DNA of 64,000 nucleotides, from assembly GCA_029264305.1 (NCBI GenBank), contig JARICA010000008.1, forward strand, positions 124,001-188,000, in the 5' to 3' direction. Shown piece by piece: positions 17,578-27,000 of the stretch; positions within the stretch are counted from its first letter, which is position 1; every line of letters begins with the position of its first letter. The notes under the pieces are model-generated. The model did no database searches and was not told the origin of the DNA. It worked only from the letters and a program-made list of their open reading frames with translations. The translations under genes were made by a program, and so were the position numbers. This stretch comes from Faecalimonas sp. (lineage in GTDB: Bacteria > Bacillota > Clostridia > Lachnospirales > Lachnospiraceae).

Positions 17578-17656
17578 CTTCAATTTAAATACTATTGCCT
17601 GTTAAAAAATAAATGGAGGTAAAAGACACTATAAAATCGGAATAAGGAGGAAATTT

Positions 17657-20600
17657 ATGAAAATTAGAAAAGTTAAGTTTTTAAGTATGTTGCTTGTTAT
17701 GGTGATGATTATTAATATGTTACCATTATCAGTGTTTGCTAAAGATGTCTATGATCAAAATATTTTGGGAGTGGGAACTCAATCTGAGAATAAGTATCTA
17801 GATTATATGTCTCGAAAAAATTCAAAAGAACATGTCTTACGTTTTAATAAAATGTCCCTTACAAATTATTGGATGACGAAGGATGATAATCAAACAAAGT
17901 ATGTTGTTTTTTGTTTTAATGAAAAGAAATCTGCCCCAAATCGTACAATGTATTTGAAAAAGTTTGAAAATGGTACAGAAAATGAATTTGCAAGTCTTGC
18001 AGCAGATCCTATAAAAGGACGTCTTGGAAGTACTTATGTTCGTAATTCTGTTATGTGGGCAACTTATTTGGGATACCCAGGAAATAAAGGTGTCTGTAAT
18101 AATCAATCCTTCATAGATCGTGCGATAGATTTTTATCATATCCCAGATGAATATGCAGAAGATGCGGTGCGTTTAGCGACACAGATGGCAGTTTGGCTAT
18201 TTACTGACTATAACACTGCACTTGATAAATTTTGGAGTCCGATTAAAGCAGATGGAAGTTTAGGAAAAGGAAATTGGGATCGAATTAAAATTTGTGATAA
18301 GTATGATACTTCTATGGGAGATCCTATTACTTACCTTGCGGCAGATATTGCGTATCAAGCCTATGATAATAGTGGAGATGCTCCAAAGGATATGGTGCTC
18401 GATCTTTACATTCCTAAATCAGAAGAATACCGTGATTATAAGCAAAATCTTCTTGTTACGTATTATAAAGAAATGAAAATTGAGAGAAAACCTGTGAAAG
18501 TTACGCTAGATGTGCAGAAAAAAATGGATAACGGTCGAAAAGTAACGGACAAAGAATTTTCTTTTGATTTTGTTGGAAGAGATAGCAAACAAGATTACAA
18601 TCAAAAGGTTTATAACAATTCTAATGGGAAAATTATGATTCCAGAGCTTACGTTTACTGAACCTGGAAAATATCAATTTTATATTCAAGAAAATAAAGGG
18701 AATAATCCAGATGTAGAATATGAAACTAGTAAATTTCCGATTACAGTTACTGTTGAGGGTGTAAGAGATTTGAAAACACGAGTTTCTTATGGAGAACAAG
18801 GAAAAGATCAACTTGTTATTACTAATAAAGTCAAATTACCACAACTTGGTCAGTTAAGAATAGGTAAGACTGTTGCAGGAGAAGGTGCCGATTCCAGTAA
18901 ACAGTTTGATTTTACGGTAACATTGAAGGATGCACAAGGGAATCTTGTTTCTGGAAACTTTGGGGGATATACTTTTAGTAAAGGAATTGCCAATGTAAAA
19001 GTTAGTCAAAATAAACCGGTGACAATTACAGATATTCCAGCCGGAATAACATATACAGTAACAGAAAATCTTTTGCCAGAGAATAGTGACTATACTCTAA
19101 CCTCCTCAAATAACCTTACAGGTACTATTCGAGAAAATAATGTAGCAGAGGCAGAGTTTTTAAATACTACAAAACCAATTCAGCTTTATGGAAAACTTAA
19201 GATTAGTAAAGTAGTGAAAGGAGTTCCTAGCGGACAGAAAATAGATAAGTTTACCTTTACGGTGAAGTTAGACAATCCGAAAGCAGACGTTTCAAAAGTA
19301 ACGGGTGCTACATTTAAAAATGGAGAAGCGACGGTATCAGTGGCTGCGGGAGGTTCAATTATTATTACTGGCTTACCAGCTGGAGTTGGTTATACTGTAA
19401 CAGAGCGTACTTTAGATGGGTATGCTGTGACATCTACAGGGTCTACAGGATATATTGTTGCGAATCAACAAAAAGATGTTAATTTTGTAAATACATATTT
19501 GAATACCGGAGAGTTGACGGTTCAAAAAGTGATTGAGGGTTCTGGGGCATCAGATGCTGATGTTTTCAAATTTAAATTAACACTAAGCAATGACGAAGGA
19601 TTGCTTACGAACAAAACTTGTATAGTGAAATTTGAAGATGGTTCCAAAGTAACTAAACAGATTGTGAATGGGGAACTAGAATTTGCCATTAAAGGAAGTG
19701 GTTTTGCCACTATTACAGACTTGCCAGTTGGTGTACACTATCAAGTTGCAGAAAAACAAGCCGATGGTTCTTTTACAAGTACACAAGATAATATTGTTGA
19801 AAACGGATATAAACTTACAAGTGTGACAGGAAATGGACAGACTACTATAGCTGAAAAGACAATGAAGGTTGTCTTTACAAATACAAAGCATTTGCAAAAA
19901 GGATATTTGCAGATTTTTAAGGCTATTGAAGGAAGCAAGAGCGATAAGAATGATGAATTTGGTTTTCGGATTACATTAAAAAATAAGAGTGGAGTGCCTT
20001 TGTCAGGTACATATTTAAACCAGGATGGAGAAAAAATTAATTTTGATTCTTCAGGAGTGGCTGTTGTTGCAACAAAAGGAGGAAAAGGTTCTATACTTCC
20101 TTCGGTAAGAATTAAAGATTTGCCAGTGGGAACTCGATATAGCGTGGAAGAATTTACAGGTGTGCCAGGAGAGTACACAGCCATTGCGGGAAATGTTGTA
20201 AAGGATGGATATGTGCTGAAAAAAATTATTGGAAAAGCATCTGGCACAATTGGTGTAGGAAAAAATTCAATGACCTTTTTAAACCGAAAAGCAGACACTT
20301 CGCTCACAATTCAGAAAAAGATTGCAGGAGATCATTGGACAGATGATATTTTTACTTTTAGTATTAGACTTTTAGGAAATGGAGCAAGATTTAACGGAGT
20401 TCGAGATGGAGTGACATTTAAAAATGGATATGCTGAAGTAAATATTCAAGGTGCAGGTACAAAAATGATTACGGGTATTCCAGAATCGAATTATACTATT
20501 GCTGAGAAACCGGTGAAAGGTTGGAATATACCAAAGCAACAATCAGGAACGTTGACTGATGGAATTCCTAAAACAGTTGTTTTTGAAAATGTTAAGGAAA

Positions 20601-21469
20601 AAATAGCACCTGCAGTAGTATCATTGCAGGCGAGAAAACTTTTTGATGGTCAAGTTCCAGCAGAAGGAGAATTTACTTTTATATTAAAAGATGGAAACGG
20701 AAAAACGATAGATATCAAAAATAACGGAGTTGATGGAAAAATTTTATTTGATTCGATACCGATACAAGAAATAGGTGTGTATACTTATAATATTTCTGAA
20801 GAGCCTGGAAATTCTGAACTTATCTCTTATGATTCAACAGTCTACACAGCAGTGGTTCGTGTTACTAAGGATGAGCGTAGTCATAGCTTAAAGGCAGAAG
20901 TGACATACCAAAAAAATGAAGGAGAGGTTGTTTCTGAATTGGTTTTTGAAAATAAAACGATTATTCCTGAAACAACATCTGTAAAAGTAGAGAAAAAATG
21001 GAATTTGGATGATGGTGGTACAGCAACTTCTTATGTGACGGTAGCATTGTTGAAAGATGGTGTTAGATATGAAACGATTGAACTGAGCGAACAAAATGGT
21101 TGGACATACACTTGGGAAAATTTGAGCAAAGATAATGTATGGACGGTTGAAGAGGTAGATGTTCCAGAAGGATTCCAATCTTCTGTGGAGAAAAAGAATA
21201 AAACATTCGTTATTATTAATGATGATATTCCAGAAAAGCCAACGAAACCAGAAAAACCAGAGGAACTAGAAAAGCCAACAAAACCAGAAAAGGCAAATAC
21301 AAGTATGAAAAAGGAAGAACCAAGAAAAGAACGTGTATCAGTAACTCGTGTTTCTGTTCCGAAAACAAATGATATGAGCCATGTATATATGTGGATGGTG
21401 ATGAGTATGGTTTCTTTAAGTGGAGTCGGAATTGTTCTGTTGAGAATTAAGAAAAGAAAAAGAAATTAA
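17657..21469 (+). CDS. Thioester-domain surface adhesin with pilin-like repeats and PKTND sorting signal
   Basis: 1270 residues. A signal peptide (1-28) leads to a thioester-type domain: 'YVVFCFNEKK' (Cys86) and 'ATQMAVWLF' (Gln176) fit the Cys-Gln pair that forms an internal thioester in streptococcal and clostridial adhesins and can bond covalently to host protein amines. An isopeptide-linkage (FctA/SpaA-like) domain follows ('VTLDVQKKMDNGRKVTDKEFSF' ... 'LVITNK'), then about five DUF5979-like beta repeats of 105-140 residues ('ITGLPAGVGYTVTER', 'FVNTY'), another linkage domain, and a Cna-B-like domain ('SVKVEKKWNLDDGG'). A Pro/Glu/Lys wall-spanning stretch precedes VPKTND + hydrophobic helix + KKRKRN. 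It is probably anchored by the sortase encoded next. AAGGAGG supports the start. Confidence 0.85.
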   Translation: MKIRKVKFLSMLLVMVMIINMLPLSVFAKDVYDQNILGVGTQSENKYLDYMSRKNSKEHVLRFNKMSLTNYWMTKDDNQTKYVVFCFNEKKSAPNRTMYLKKFENGTENEFASLAADPIKGRLGSTYVRNSVMWATYLGYPGNKGVCNNQSFIDRAIDFYHIPDEYAEDAVRLATQMAVWLFTDYNTALDKFWSPIKADGSLGKGNWDRIKICDKYDTSMGDPITYLAADIAYQAYDNSGDAPKDMVLDLYIPKSEEYRDYKQNLLVTYYKEMKIERKPVKVTLDVQKKMDNGRKVTDKEFSFDFVGRDSKQDYNQKVYNNSNGKIMIPELTFTEPGKYQFYIQENKGNNPDVEYETSKFPITVTVEGVRDLKTRVSYGEQGKDQLVITNKVKLPQLGQLRIGKTVAGEGADSSKQFDFTVTLKDAQGNLVSGNFGGYTFSKGIANVKVSQNKPVTITDIPAGITYTVTENLLPENSDYTLTSSNNLTGTIRENNVAEAEFLNTTKPIQLYGKLKISKVVKGVPSGQKIDKFTFTVKLDNPKADVSKVTGATFKNGEATVSVAAGGSIIITGLPAGVGYTVTERTLDGYAVTSTGSTGYIVANQQKDVNFVNTYLNTGELTVQKVIEGSGASDADVFKFKLTLSNDEGLLTNKTCIVKFEDGSKVTKQIVNGELEFAIKGSGFATITDLPVGVHYQVAEKQADGSFTSTQDNIVENGYKLTSVTGNGQTTIAEKTMKVVFTNTKHLQKGYLQIFKAIEGSKSDKNDEFGFRITLKNKSGVPLSGTYLNQDGEKINFDSSGVAVVATKGGKGSILPSVRIKDLPVGTRYSVEEFTGVPGEYTAIAGNVVKDGYVLKKIIGKASGTIGVGKNSMTFLNRKADTSLTIQKKIAGDHWTDDIFTFSIRLLGNGARFNGVRDGVTFKNGYAEVNIQGAGTKMITGIPESNYTIAEKPVKGWNIPKQQSGTLTDGIPKTVVFENVKEKIAPAVVSLQARKLFDGQVPAEGEFTFILKDGNGKTIDIKNNGVDGKILFDSIPIQEIGVYTYNISEEPGNSELISYDSTVYTAVVRVTKDERSHSLKAEVTYQKNEGEVVSELVFENKTIIPETTSVKVEKKWNLDDGGTATSYVTVALLKDGVRYETIELSEQNGWTYTWENLSKDNVWTVEEVDVPEGFQSSVEKKNKTFVIINDDIPEKPTKPEKPEELEKPTKPEKANTSMKKEEPRKERVSVTRVSVPKTNDMSHVYMWMVMSMVSLSGVGIVLLRIKKRKRN

Positions 21470-21479
21470 ATAGATTTTG

Positions 21480-21520
21480 GGAATGTTACACTGAATAATT
21501 GGTGTAACATTCTCTTTTTA
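21480..21520 (+). terminator. Terminator after the adhesin gene
   Basis: GGAATGTTACAC / GTGTAACATTC stem, then TCTTTTTA. Confidence 0.8.
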
Positions 21521-21621
21521 TATAAACCTATTTAATAAAATTTGTAATCACACATTTTTAAAAATGCTATAAAAGATTTGGAGATATTTTATATTTGCTA
21601 TATTTTATTATATATAATTTG

Positions 21622-21630
21622 TGGTATAAT
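21622..21630 (+). promoter_or_regulatory. Extended -10 promoter of the sortase gene
   Basis: TGGTATAAT, 36 nt before the ATG. No clear -35. Confidence 0.45.
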
Positions 21631-21665
21631 AAGTTTCTAAGCAAAAACATAAAGAAGGAGTATAT

Positions 21666-22490
21666 ATGGACGCAAAAGAAAAACGAAAATTACACAGACA
21701 AAAAATGAAAGAAGAAGGGAAATATCAAAACAAGAAAAAGCAAGGCAAAAAGAAAAATTCTATTTTTAGTACGATTATTTTGATTGTGGCTATTTGTGTG
21801 TTTTGTTACTCCGCTTTTCAACTATATCAGATTTTTTCTTCTTATAAAAAAGGGAATGATGAATATGATAAAATCAAGAATTTAGCAATCACAGTAGAGC
21901 AAACTAAGAAGGGTGAAGAGAGATTCACAGTCGACTTTAATAAATTATGGGAGATTAACCCAGATACAGTAGCATGGATTCGCTTTGAGGAACCGTCAAG
22001 AATTAACTATCCTGTAGTACACAGCAAGGATAATCAAGAATATTTGAAAAAACTTTTTGGTACAGGAAAGAACACCTACGGCACATTATTTGTAGATAAA
22101 GATAATTCTGGAAATCTTCAAGATAGAAATACAATTATTTATGGACATCGTATGAAGAGTGGTTCGATGTTTGGACAATTAGAGAAATATATGGAAGAAT
22201 CATTCTATAAGGAACATCCATATTTCTATATGTATACTCCTGATGGAAAAGAATCAAAATATCAAGTTATTTCGGCAGCTGTAGTAAAAGATACTTCGAA
22301 AACATATACAAAAACTTTTAACAGTGATGAGGAATTTATGAATTATATAAATTATGTACGTTCTATTTCGAATTATCAAACAGATGCTGAAGTGACAAAG
22401 GATTCACATATTGTCAGCTTATCTACTTGTACAATTGATAGTAATGAAGATCGATTTGTATTACAGGCAGTAAAAATTAGTGAGAGATAG
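21666..22490 (+). CDS. srtB: Class B sortase
   Basis: 274 residues, membrane-anchored with a long Lys-rich cytoplasmic start and one TM segment (about 35-55), i.e. type II orientation. The sortase barrel shows 'TVAWIRFEEPSRINYPVVHSKDNQEYL' (class B signature), catalytic His in 'IIYGHRMKSGSMF' (about 160), Cys in 'VSLSTCTID' and Arg in 'NEDRFVLQAVK'. It cleaves a sorting signal and joins the protein to peptidoglycan or to another subunit. The adhesin immediately upstream ends VPKTND, close to the NPQTN/NPKTN motif of class B enzymes, and is the best substrate candidate. AAGGAG precedes the ATG. Confidence 0.92.
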   Translation: MDAKEKRKLHRQKMKEEGKYQNKKKQGKKKNSIFSTIILIVAICVFCYSAFQLYQIFSSYKKGNDEYDKIKNLAITVEQTKKGEERFTVDFNKLWEINPDTVAWIRFEEPSRINYPVVHSKDNQEYLKKLFGTGKNTYGTLFVDKDNSGNLQDRNTIIYGHRMKSGSMFGQLEKYMEESFYKEHPYFYMYTPDGKESKYQVISAAVVKDTSKTYTKTFNSDEEFMNYINYVRSISNYQTDAEVTKDSHIVSLSTCTIDSNEDRFVLQAVKISER

Positions 22491-22498
22491 GAGAAAGT

Positions 22499-22696
22499 AT
22501 GTTGGGAAAATGGGAGTATGAGGTAGGCGATATTGTAAAGTTAAAAAAGAAACATCCTTGTGGAAGTTTTGAGTGGGAAATACTTCGCGTAGGCGCAGAT
22601 TTCCGGTTGAAATGTAAAGGTTGTGGTCACCAAATTATGATAGCGCGAAAGATTGTAGAGAAAAATACGAAAGAGTTGAAAAAAGGCTTGAAATAA
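22499..22696 (+). CDS. DUF951 family protein
   Basis: 65 residues, basic. The sequence 'YEVGDIVKLKKKHPCGSFEWEILRVGADFRLKCKGCGHQIM' is the full DUF951 signature, including Cys in HPCG and CKGCGH that may hold a metal. The function is not established; family members often sit beside rpsF-ssb-rpsR, as here. It begins 8 nt after the sortase stop with GGAGAAAG, so it can be read from the sortase transcript. Confidence 0.9.
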   Translation: MLGKWEYEVGDIVKLKKKHPCGSFEWEILRVGADFRLKCKGCGHQIMIARKIVEKNTKELKKGLK

Positions 22697-22716
22697 CCCT
22701 TTAAGTATGGTAAGAT
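22688..22716 (+). promoter_or_regulatory. Promoter of rpsF-ssb-rpsR
   Basis: TTGAAA (22688-22693), 17-nt spacer ending in TGG, TAAGAT (22711-22716). It overlaps the DUF951 stop codon. Confidence 0.6.
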
Positions 22717-22741
22717 ACCAAATTGTGATATATTAAATAAA

Positions 22742-22780
22742 TCCTTGTTCTCGCAGACGAGGACCAAAAGACCATAAGGA
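22742..22780 (+). promoter_or_regulatory. rpsF leader hairpin covering the ribosome site (S6:S18-type element candidate)
   Basis: GTTCTCG-CAGA-CGAGGAC forms a 7-bp tetraloop stem. An outer TCCTT (22742-22746) can pair with AAGGA (22776-22780), the Shine-Dalgarno of rpsF, leaving an 11-nt 3' bulge CAAAAGACCAT. Autoregulation of rpsF by S6:S18 through such leaders is known in bacteria; the assignment here is by position and architecture. Confidence 0.5.
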
Positions 22781-22789
22781 GGTAGAAAC

Positions 22790-23077
22790 ATGAACAAATA
22801 TGAATTAGCTGTTGTTGTTAGTGCAAAAATCGAAGACGAAGCTAGAACAGAAACAATCGAAAAAGTAAAAGAAATTATTGCTCGTTTCGGTGGTAACGTG
22901 ACAGACGTTGATGAATGGGGTAAGAGAAGATTAGCTTACGAAATTCAGAAAATGAAAGAAGGATTTTACTACTTCATTCATTTTGAATCTGATTCAACTG
23001 TTCCAGCAGAAGTAGAAAGCAGACTTCGTATCATGGAAAATGTAATCAGATTTTTGTGCATCAGACAGGACGCATAG
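22790..23077 (+). CDS. rpsF: 30S ribosomal protein bS6
   Basis: 95 residues, the normal size. 'MNKYELAVVVSAKIEDEART', 'FGGNVTDVDEWGKRRLAYEIQKMKEGFYYFIHFE' and 'RIMENVIRFLCIR' are bS6 hallmarks. It binds 16S rRNA in the platform together with bS18, encoded two genes on. AAGGAGG is 9 nt upstream and can be masked by the leader hairpin. Confidence 0.97.
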   Translation: MNKYELAVVVSAKIEDEARTETIEKVKEIIARFGGNVTDVDEWGKRRLAYEIQKMKEGFYYFIHFESDSTVPAEVESRLRIMENVIRFLCIRQDA

Positions 23078-23098
23078 AAAGAAGAAAGAGGCAATCGT

Positions 23099-23533
23099 AT
23101 GAATAAAGTAATTTTAATGGGACGTTTGACAAGAGACCCTGAGGTCAGATATTCGCAAGGTGCCAATGCAACTGCAGTGGCTAGATACTCATTGGCAGTT
23201 GATCGCCGTTTTAAAAGAGATGGAGAGCCGACAGCCGATTTTATTAACTGTGTTTCTTTTGGAAGATCAGCAGAATTTGCTGAGAAGTATTTCCGTCAAG
23301 GTTTGAAAGTAGTAGTAACAGGCCGTATTCAAACAGGAAGTTACACAAATAAAGACGGAGTAAGAGTTTATACAACGGACGTAGTTGTAGAAGAGCAAGA
23401 ATTTGCTGAAAGTAAAGCTGCAAGCGAAAATAGTGGTTATCAGGCAAGTCCTATGCCGTCACCAAGTGCAGATATTGGTGATGGATTCATGAATATTCCG
23501 GATGGAATTGATGAAGAATTACCATTCAGTTAA
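23099..23533 (+). CDS. ssb: Single-stranded DNA-binding protein
   Basis: 144 residues. An OB-fold domain (1-105: 'MNKVILMGRLTRDPEVRYSQG', 'DFINCVSFGRSAEFAEKYFRQGLKVVVTGRIQTGSY') is followed by a short flexible linker and the acidic protein-docking tip 'GIDEELPFS'. It coats ssDNA and recruits replication and repair partners. 21 nt after rpsF in the conserved rpsF-ssb-rpsR operon. Confidence 0.97.
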   Translation: MNKVILMGRLTRDPEVRYSQGANATAVARYSLAVDRRFKRDGEPTADFINCVSFGRSAEFAEKYFRQGLKVVVTGRIQTGSYTNKDGVRVYTTDVVVEEQEFAESKAASENSGYQASPMPSPSADIGDGFMNIPDGIDEELPFS

Positions 23534-23602
23534 ATGACGATTAATTAACGTAGATATTTCATTATGTATAATGGAAAGAGAAGAAATTAGGAGGTAATTA
23601 AA

Positions 23603-23866
23603 ATGGCTTACGATAAAGGTAATAAAGCAGATTCTCCAATGAAGAGAAGAGGCGGACGCAGAAGAAAAAAAGTTTGTGTATTCTGTGGTAAAGAAAACCA
23701 CGAAATCGACTACAAAGATGTAGCAAAATTAAGAAAATATATCTCTGAAAGAGGAAAAATTCTTCCAAGAAGAATCACAGGAAACTGTGCAAAACACCAG
23801 AGAGCACTTACAGTGGCAATTAAGAGAGCAAGACACTTAGCATTAATGCCATACGTACAGGACTAA
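23603..23866 (+). CDS. rpsR: 30S ribosomal protein bS18
   Basis: 87 residues. '[49 protein letters not shown]' is the complete bS18 core; the CVFC and C...H residues correspond to the zinc-type (C+) version. It forms a heterodimer with bS6 on the platform. ATTAGGAGG precedes the ATG. Confidence 0.97.
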   Translation: MAYDKGNKADSPMKRRGGRRRKKVCVFCGKENHEIDYKDVAKLRKYISERGKILPRRITGNCAKHQRALTVAIKRARHLALMPYVQD

Positions 23867-23877
23867 TTTGAACAAAG

Positions 23878-23913
23878 AGAGTTATGATAAATTGTTATCA
23901 TAACTCTTTTTTT
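23878..23913 (+). terminator. Terminator of the rpsF-ssb-rpsR operon
   Basis: AGAGTTATGATAA / TTATCATAACTCT, perfect 13-bp stem with ATTG loop, then TTTTTTT. Confidence 0.9.
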
Positions 23914-24044
23914 GTGTAGATATAAATAGAATGAAAAGCGATTTTGAGATGCTTTTTAGTGCAAAGTATAGAGGGGAAGAATAGATAAGCAAAAAAATAT
24001 AATAAAAATACATAGTTTTTCTGTTCAGAATAGCAAATCTATTG

Positions 24045-24050
24045 TATAAT
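24045..24050 (+). promoter_or_regulatory. Candidate -10 of the GH2 gene
   Basis: TATAAT 47 nt before the ATG; a weak TGTTCA sits 17 nt upstream. The 230-nt gap before the gene holds otherwise only the rpsR terminator. Confidence 0.35.
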
Positions 24051-24096
24051 ATAGCAAGGTTTGAAAAAAACTAGAGTTTAGGAGAGGAGAAAAGAA

Positions 24097-27000
24097 ATGA
24101 ATAGGTTTACAAAAGGAACAGCACGTTTCGGAGCAACTTTGCTCACAGCCGTTTTGACAATGTCTTGCTTATCACCATTAGCAACAACGAATGCGAATGT
24201 AGAAGTAAGAACACAGTCTCAAACACAGATGAGTTCGGATAAAGAAGTTGTGTACATGAACACATTGAATAATGTGACAGAACGTACACAAAATTTTGAC
24301 GCGAACTGGAAATTTTATTTAGGTGATGCGGGAAATGCTCAAACAAGTAATTTTGATGATTCCAAGTGGAGAAATATTTCTTTGCCACATGATTACAGTA
24401 TTGAGCAAGCATATTCTCAGCAAATGGAAGCAGAAAGTGGGTATCTTCCTGGAGGAACAGGTTGGTATCGTAAGCATTTCACTGTAGGAAATGAGTTAAA
24501 AGGAAAAGAGATTCGTCTTAATTTTGATGGCGTTTACATGAATTCTACAGTATATATTAATGGTGAAGAATTAGGAACACATCCATATGGATATACGCCA
24601 TTCTCATTTGATTTGACAAAACACATCAAATTCGGTGAGGAAAATGTTATTTCGGTTAAGGTTGATCATAAAACACCTTCAAGTCGTTGGTATTCAGGAA
24701 GTGGTATTTACAGAAGTGTAAACTTAACAGTGACAGATGCTGTAAATATTGCTTTAAATGGAACAAAGGTAGAAACACCTGAACTTGCAACAAATCAGGC
24801 ACAGGTAAAAACAAAAGTAAGAACAACTGTAGAAAATGATGGTACAGAAGCAAAAGATGTTATTTTGACACATAAAGTGTTTGAAAAGAAAAATCCAAAT
24901 ACTGTTATTGGAACAACAACGACATCAAAAGAAACAATTCAGGCGAATGGCAAAAAGGATATTAATGCAGAATTTACTGTAAATAATCCAAACTTATGGG
25001 ATACAGAACACCCAAATCTTTACACAGTTCGTACAGAAGTAAAAGTAGGAGATAAGGTTGTTGATACATATGACACAGAGTATGGTTTCCGTTATACAGA
25101 ATTTAATAAAGACAGAGGATATTATTTAAATGGAAAACCTGTAAAATTAAAAGGTGTTTGTATGCATCATGATCAAGGAGCATTAGGTGCTGTAGCAAAT
25201 CGTCGTGCAATTGAACGTCAAGTTGAAATTTTACAGGAAATGGGTTGTAACTCTATTCGTGTAACACATAACCCGGCTGCACAAAACTTGATTGATGTTT
25301 GCAATGAAAAAGGTATTTTAGTTGTAGAAGAAATTTTTGACGGTTGGCATCATGCAAAAAATGGAAATACCGAAGACTTTGCAAAATACTTTGATAAAAA
25401 AATCGGAGAAAACAATACAGTGTTAGGCGCAACACCAAATATGACATGGGCGGAATTTTCTTTAAAATCTACTTTGAGAAGAGATCAGAATGCACCATCT
25501 GTTATTATGTGGTCTTTGGGAAATGAAATCCAAGAAGGCGCTGGATATAGTGATTATGATGAAAAAGTACCTTACTTAATTAAATGGGCAAAAGATGTAG
25601 ATACAACTAAAGAATTAACTATTGGGAGTAATCAAGTAAAAAACGAACCTACTAATACTGGAGATACAGAACATTCTAAAGTTGCTGATAAGATTACAGA
25701 AGCTGGTGGAAGTTCAGGAACAAACTATAGTAAAAATACAGGATATGAAGATTTAAGAAAAAAACATCCTAACTGGAAGATCTATGGTTCAGAAACGGCA
25801 TCTTCTATTAACAGTCGTGGTGTATATCATACAAAAGGAAGAGATGATTCTACACAAGAATTAACATCTTATGATAAATCAACAGTAGGTTGGGGAGCAT
25901 TGGCTAATGATGCATGGTATGATGTAATTACACGTGATTTTGTTGCAGGAGAGTATGTATGGACAGGATTTGACTATATTGGTGAACCTACTCCATGGAA
26001 TGAAACAAAAGCAGGTCCAAAGGGACATTGGCCATCACCAAAGAACTCGTTCTTCGGTATTATTGATACAGCAGGAATGCCAAAAGATTCTTATTATTTA
26101 TATCAGAGTCAATGGAATGATAAAGTAAACACACTTCATGTATTGCCTACATGGAATAAAGATGGAATTATTTTAAATAATGGAAATGCAGAAGTGGCTG
26201 TATATTCAGATGCTCCAAAAGTAGAACTGTGGTTGACACCAAAGGGAAGCACGATAGCGAAAAAAGTTGGAGAAACACAGACAATAACAAAGAAAAATAC
26301 ACCAGTAGGACATAGTTATTATGAAAATGAAAATACAAAGAAACTTTATCGTACCTGGAATGTGAAGTATGAAGAAGGCACATTGGAAGCTAGAGCCTTT
26401 AATGAAAAAGGAGAGCGTATCACAAAAACAGAAGGACGTTCTTCTGTAACAACAGCGGGACCGAAAGCAAAATTGCAAGTAAAAGCAGATCGGAAAGAAA
26501 TCAAAGCAAACGGAAAAGACCTATCTTATTTGCAGATTGATGTAACAGATGCAAATGGAAATATTGTACCGAATGCAGATGATAAAGTAAAAGTTGAAGT
26601 GACTGGAAATGGAACTTTAGTAGGGTTAGATAATGGATGGCAAACAGATCATGATTCTTATAAAGGAACAGAGCGCAGAGTTTATAACGGCTCAGGAATT
26701 GCTATTATACAGTCTACAAAGAACGCTGGTGATATTACGGTTAAAGTCTCAGCTAATGGATTAGGAGAACAGACAATTACTTTAAAAACAAAAGCAGATG
26801 CAACTAGTGGACAGCAGAAAGTTGTTGTAGATAGTTTCTTTATGACAAAGAACTATTATGTTAAAGTTGGAAACAAACCAAGTTTACCAGAAAAAATCGA
26901 AGTAAGATATTCGGATGGGAAGAAAGAACAGAAAGCAGTTCAATGGGGACAAATTACAAATGAACAGATAAATAAAGCAGGGGCTTTTGCATTGGATGGA

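Noticed and set aside
19741-20307. 188-codon minus-strand ORF
   Set aside because: Antisense shadow of the adhesin repeats.
17657-21469. Tandem repeats in the adhesin considered as a CRISPR-like or VNTR array
   Set aside because: The repeats are divergent at DNA level and encode protein domains; no short identical spaced repeats.
23930-23948. cre-like sequence (ATGAAAAGCGATTTTGAG) before the GH2 gene
   Set aside because: One extra base between TG and AGCG breaks the CcpA consensus, and the position is far from the promoter.
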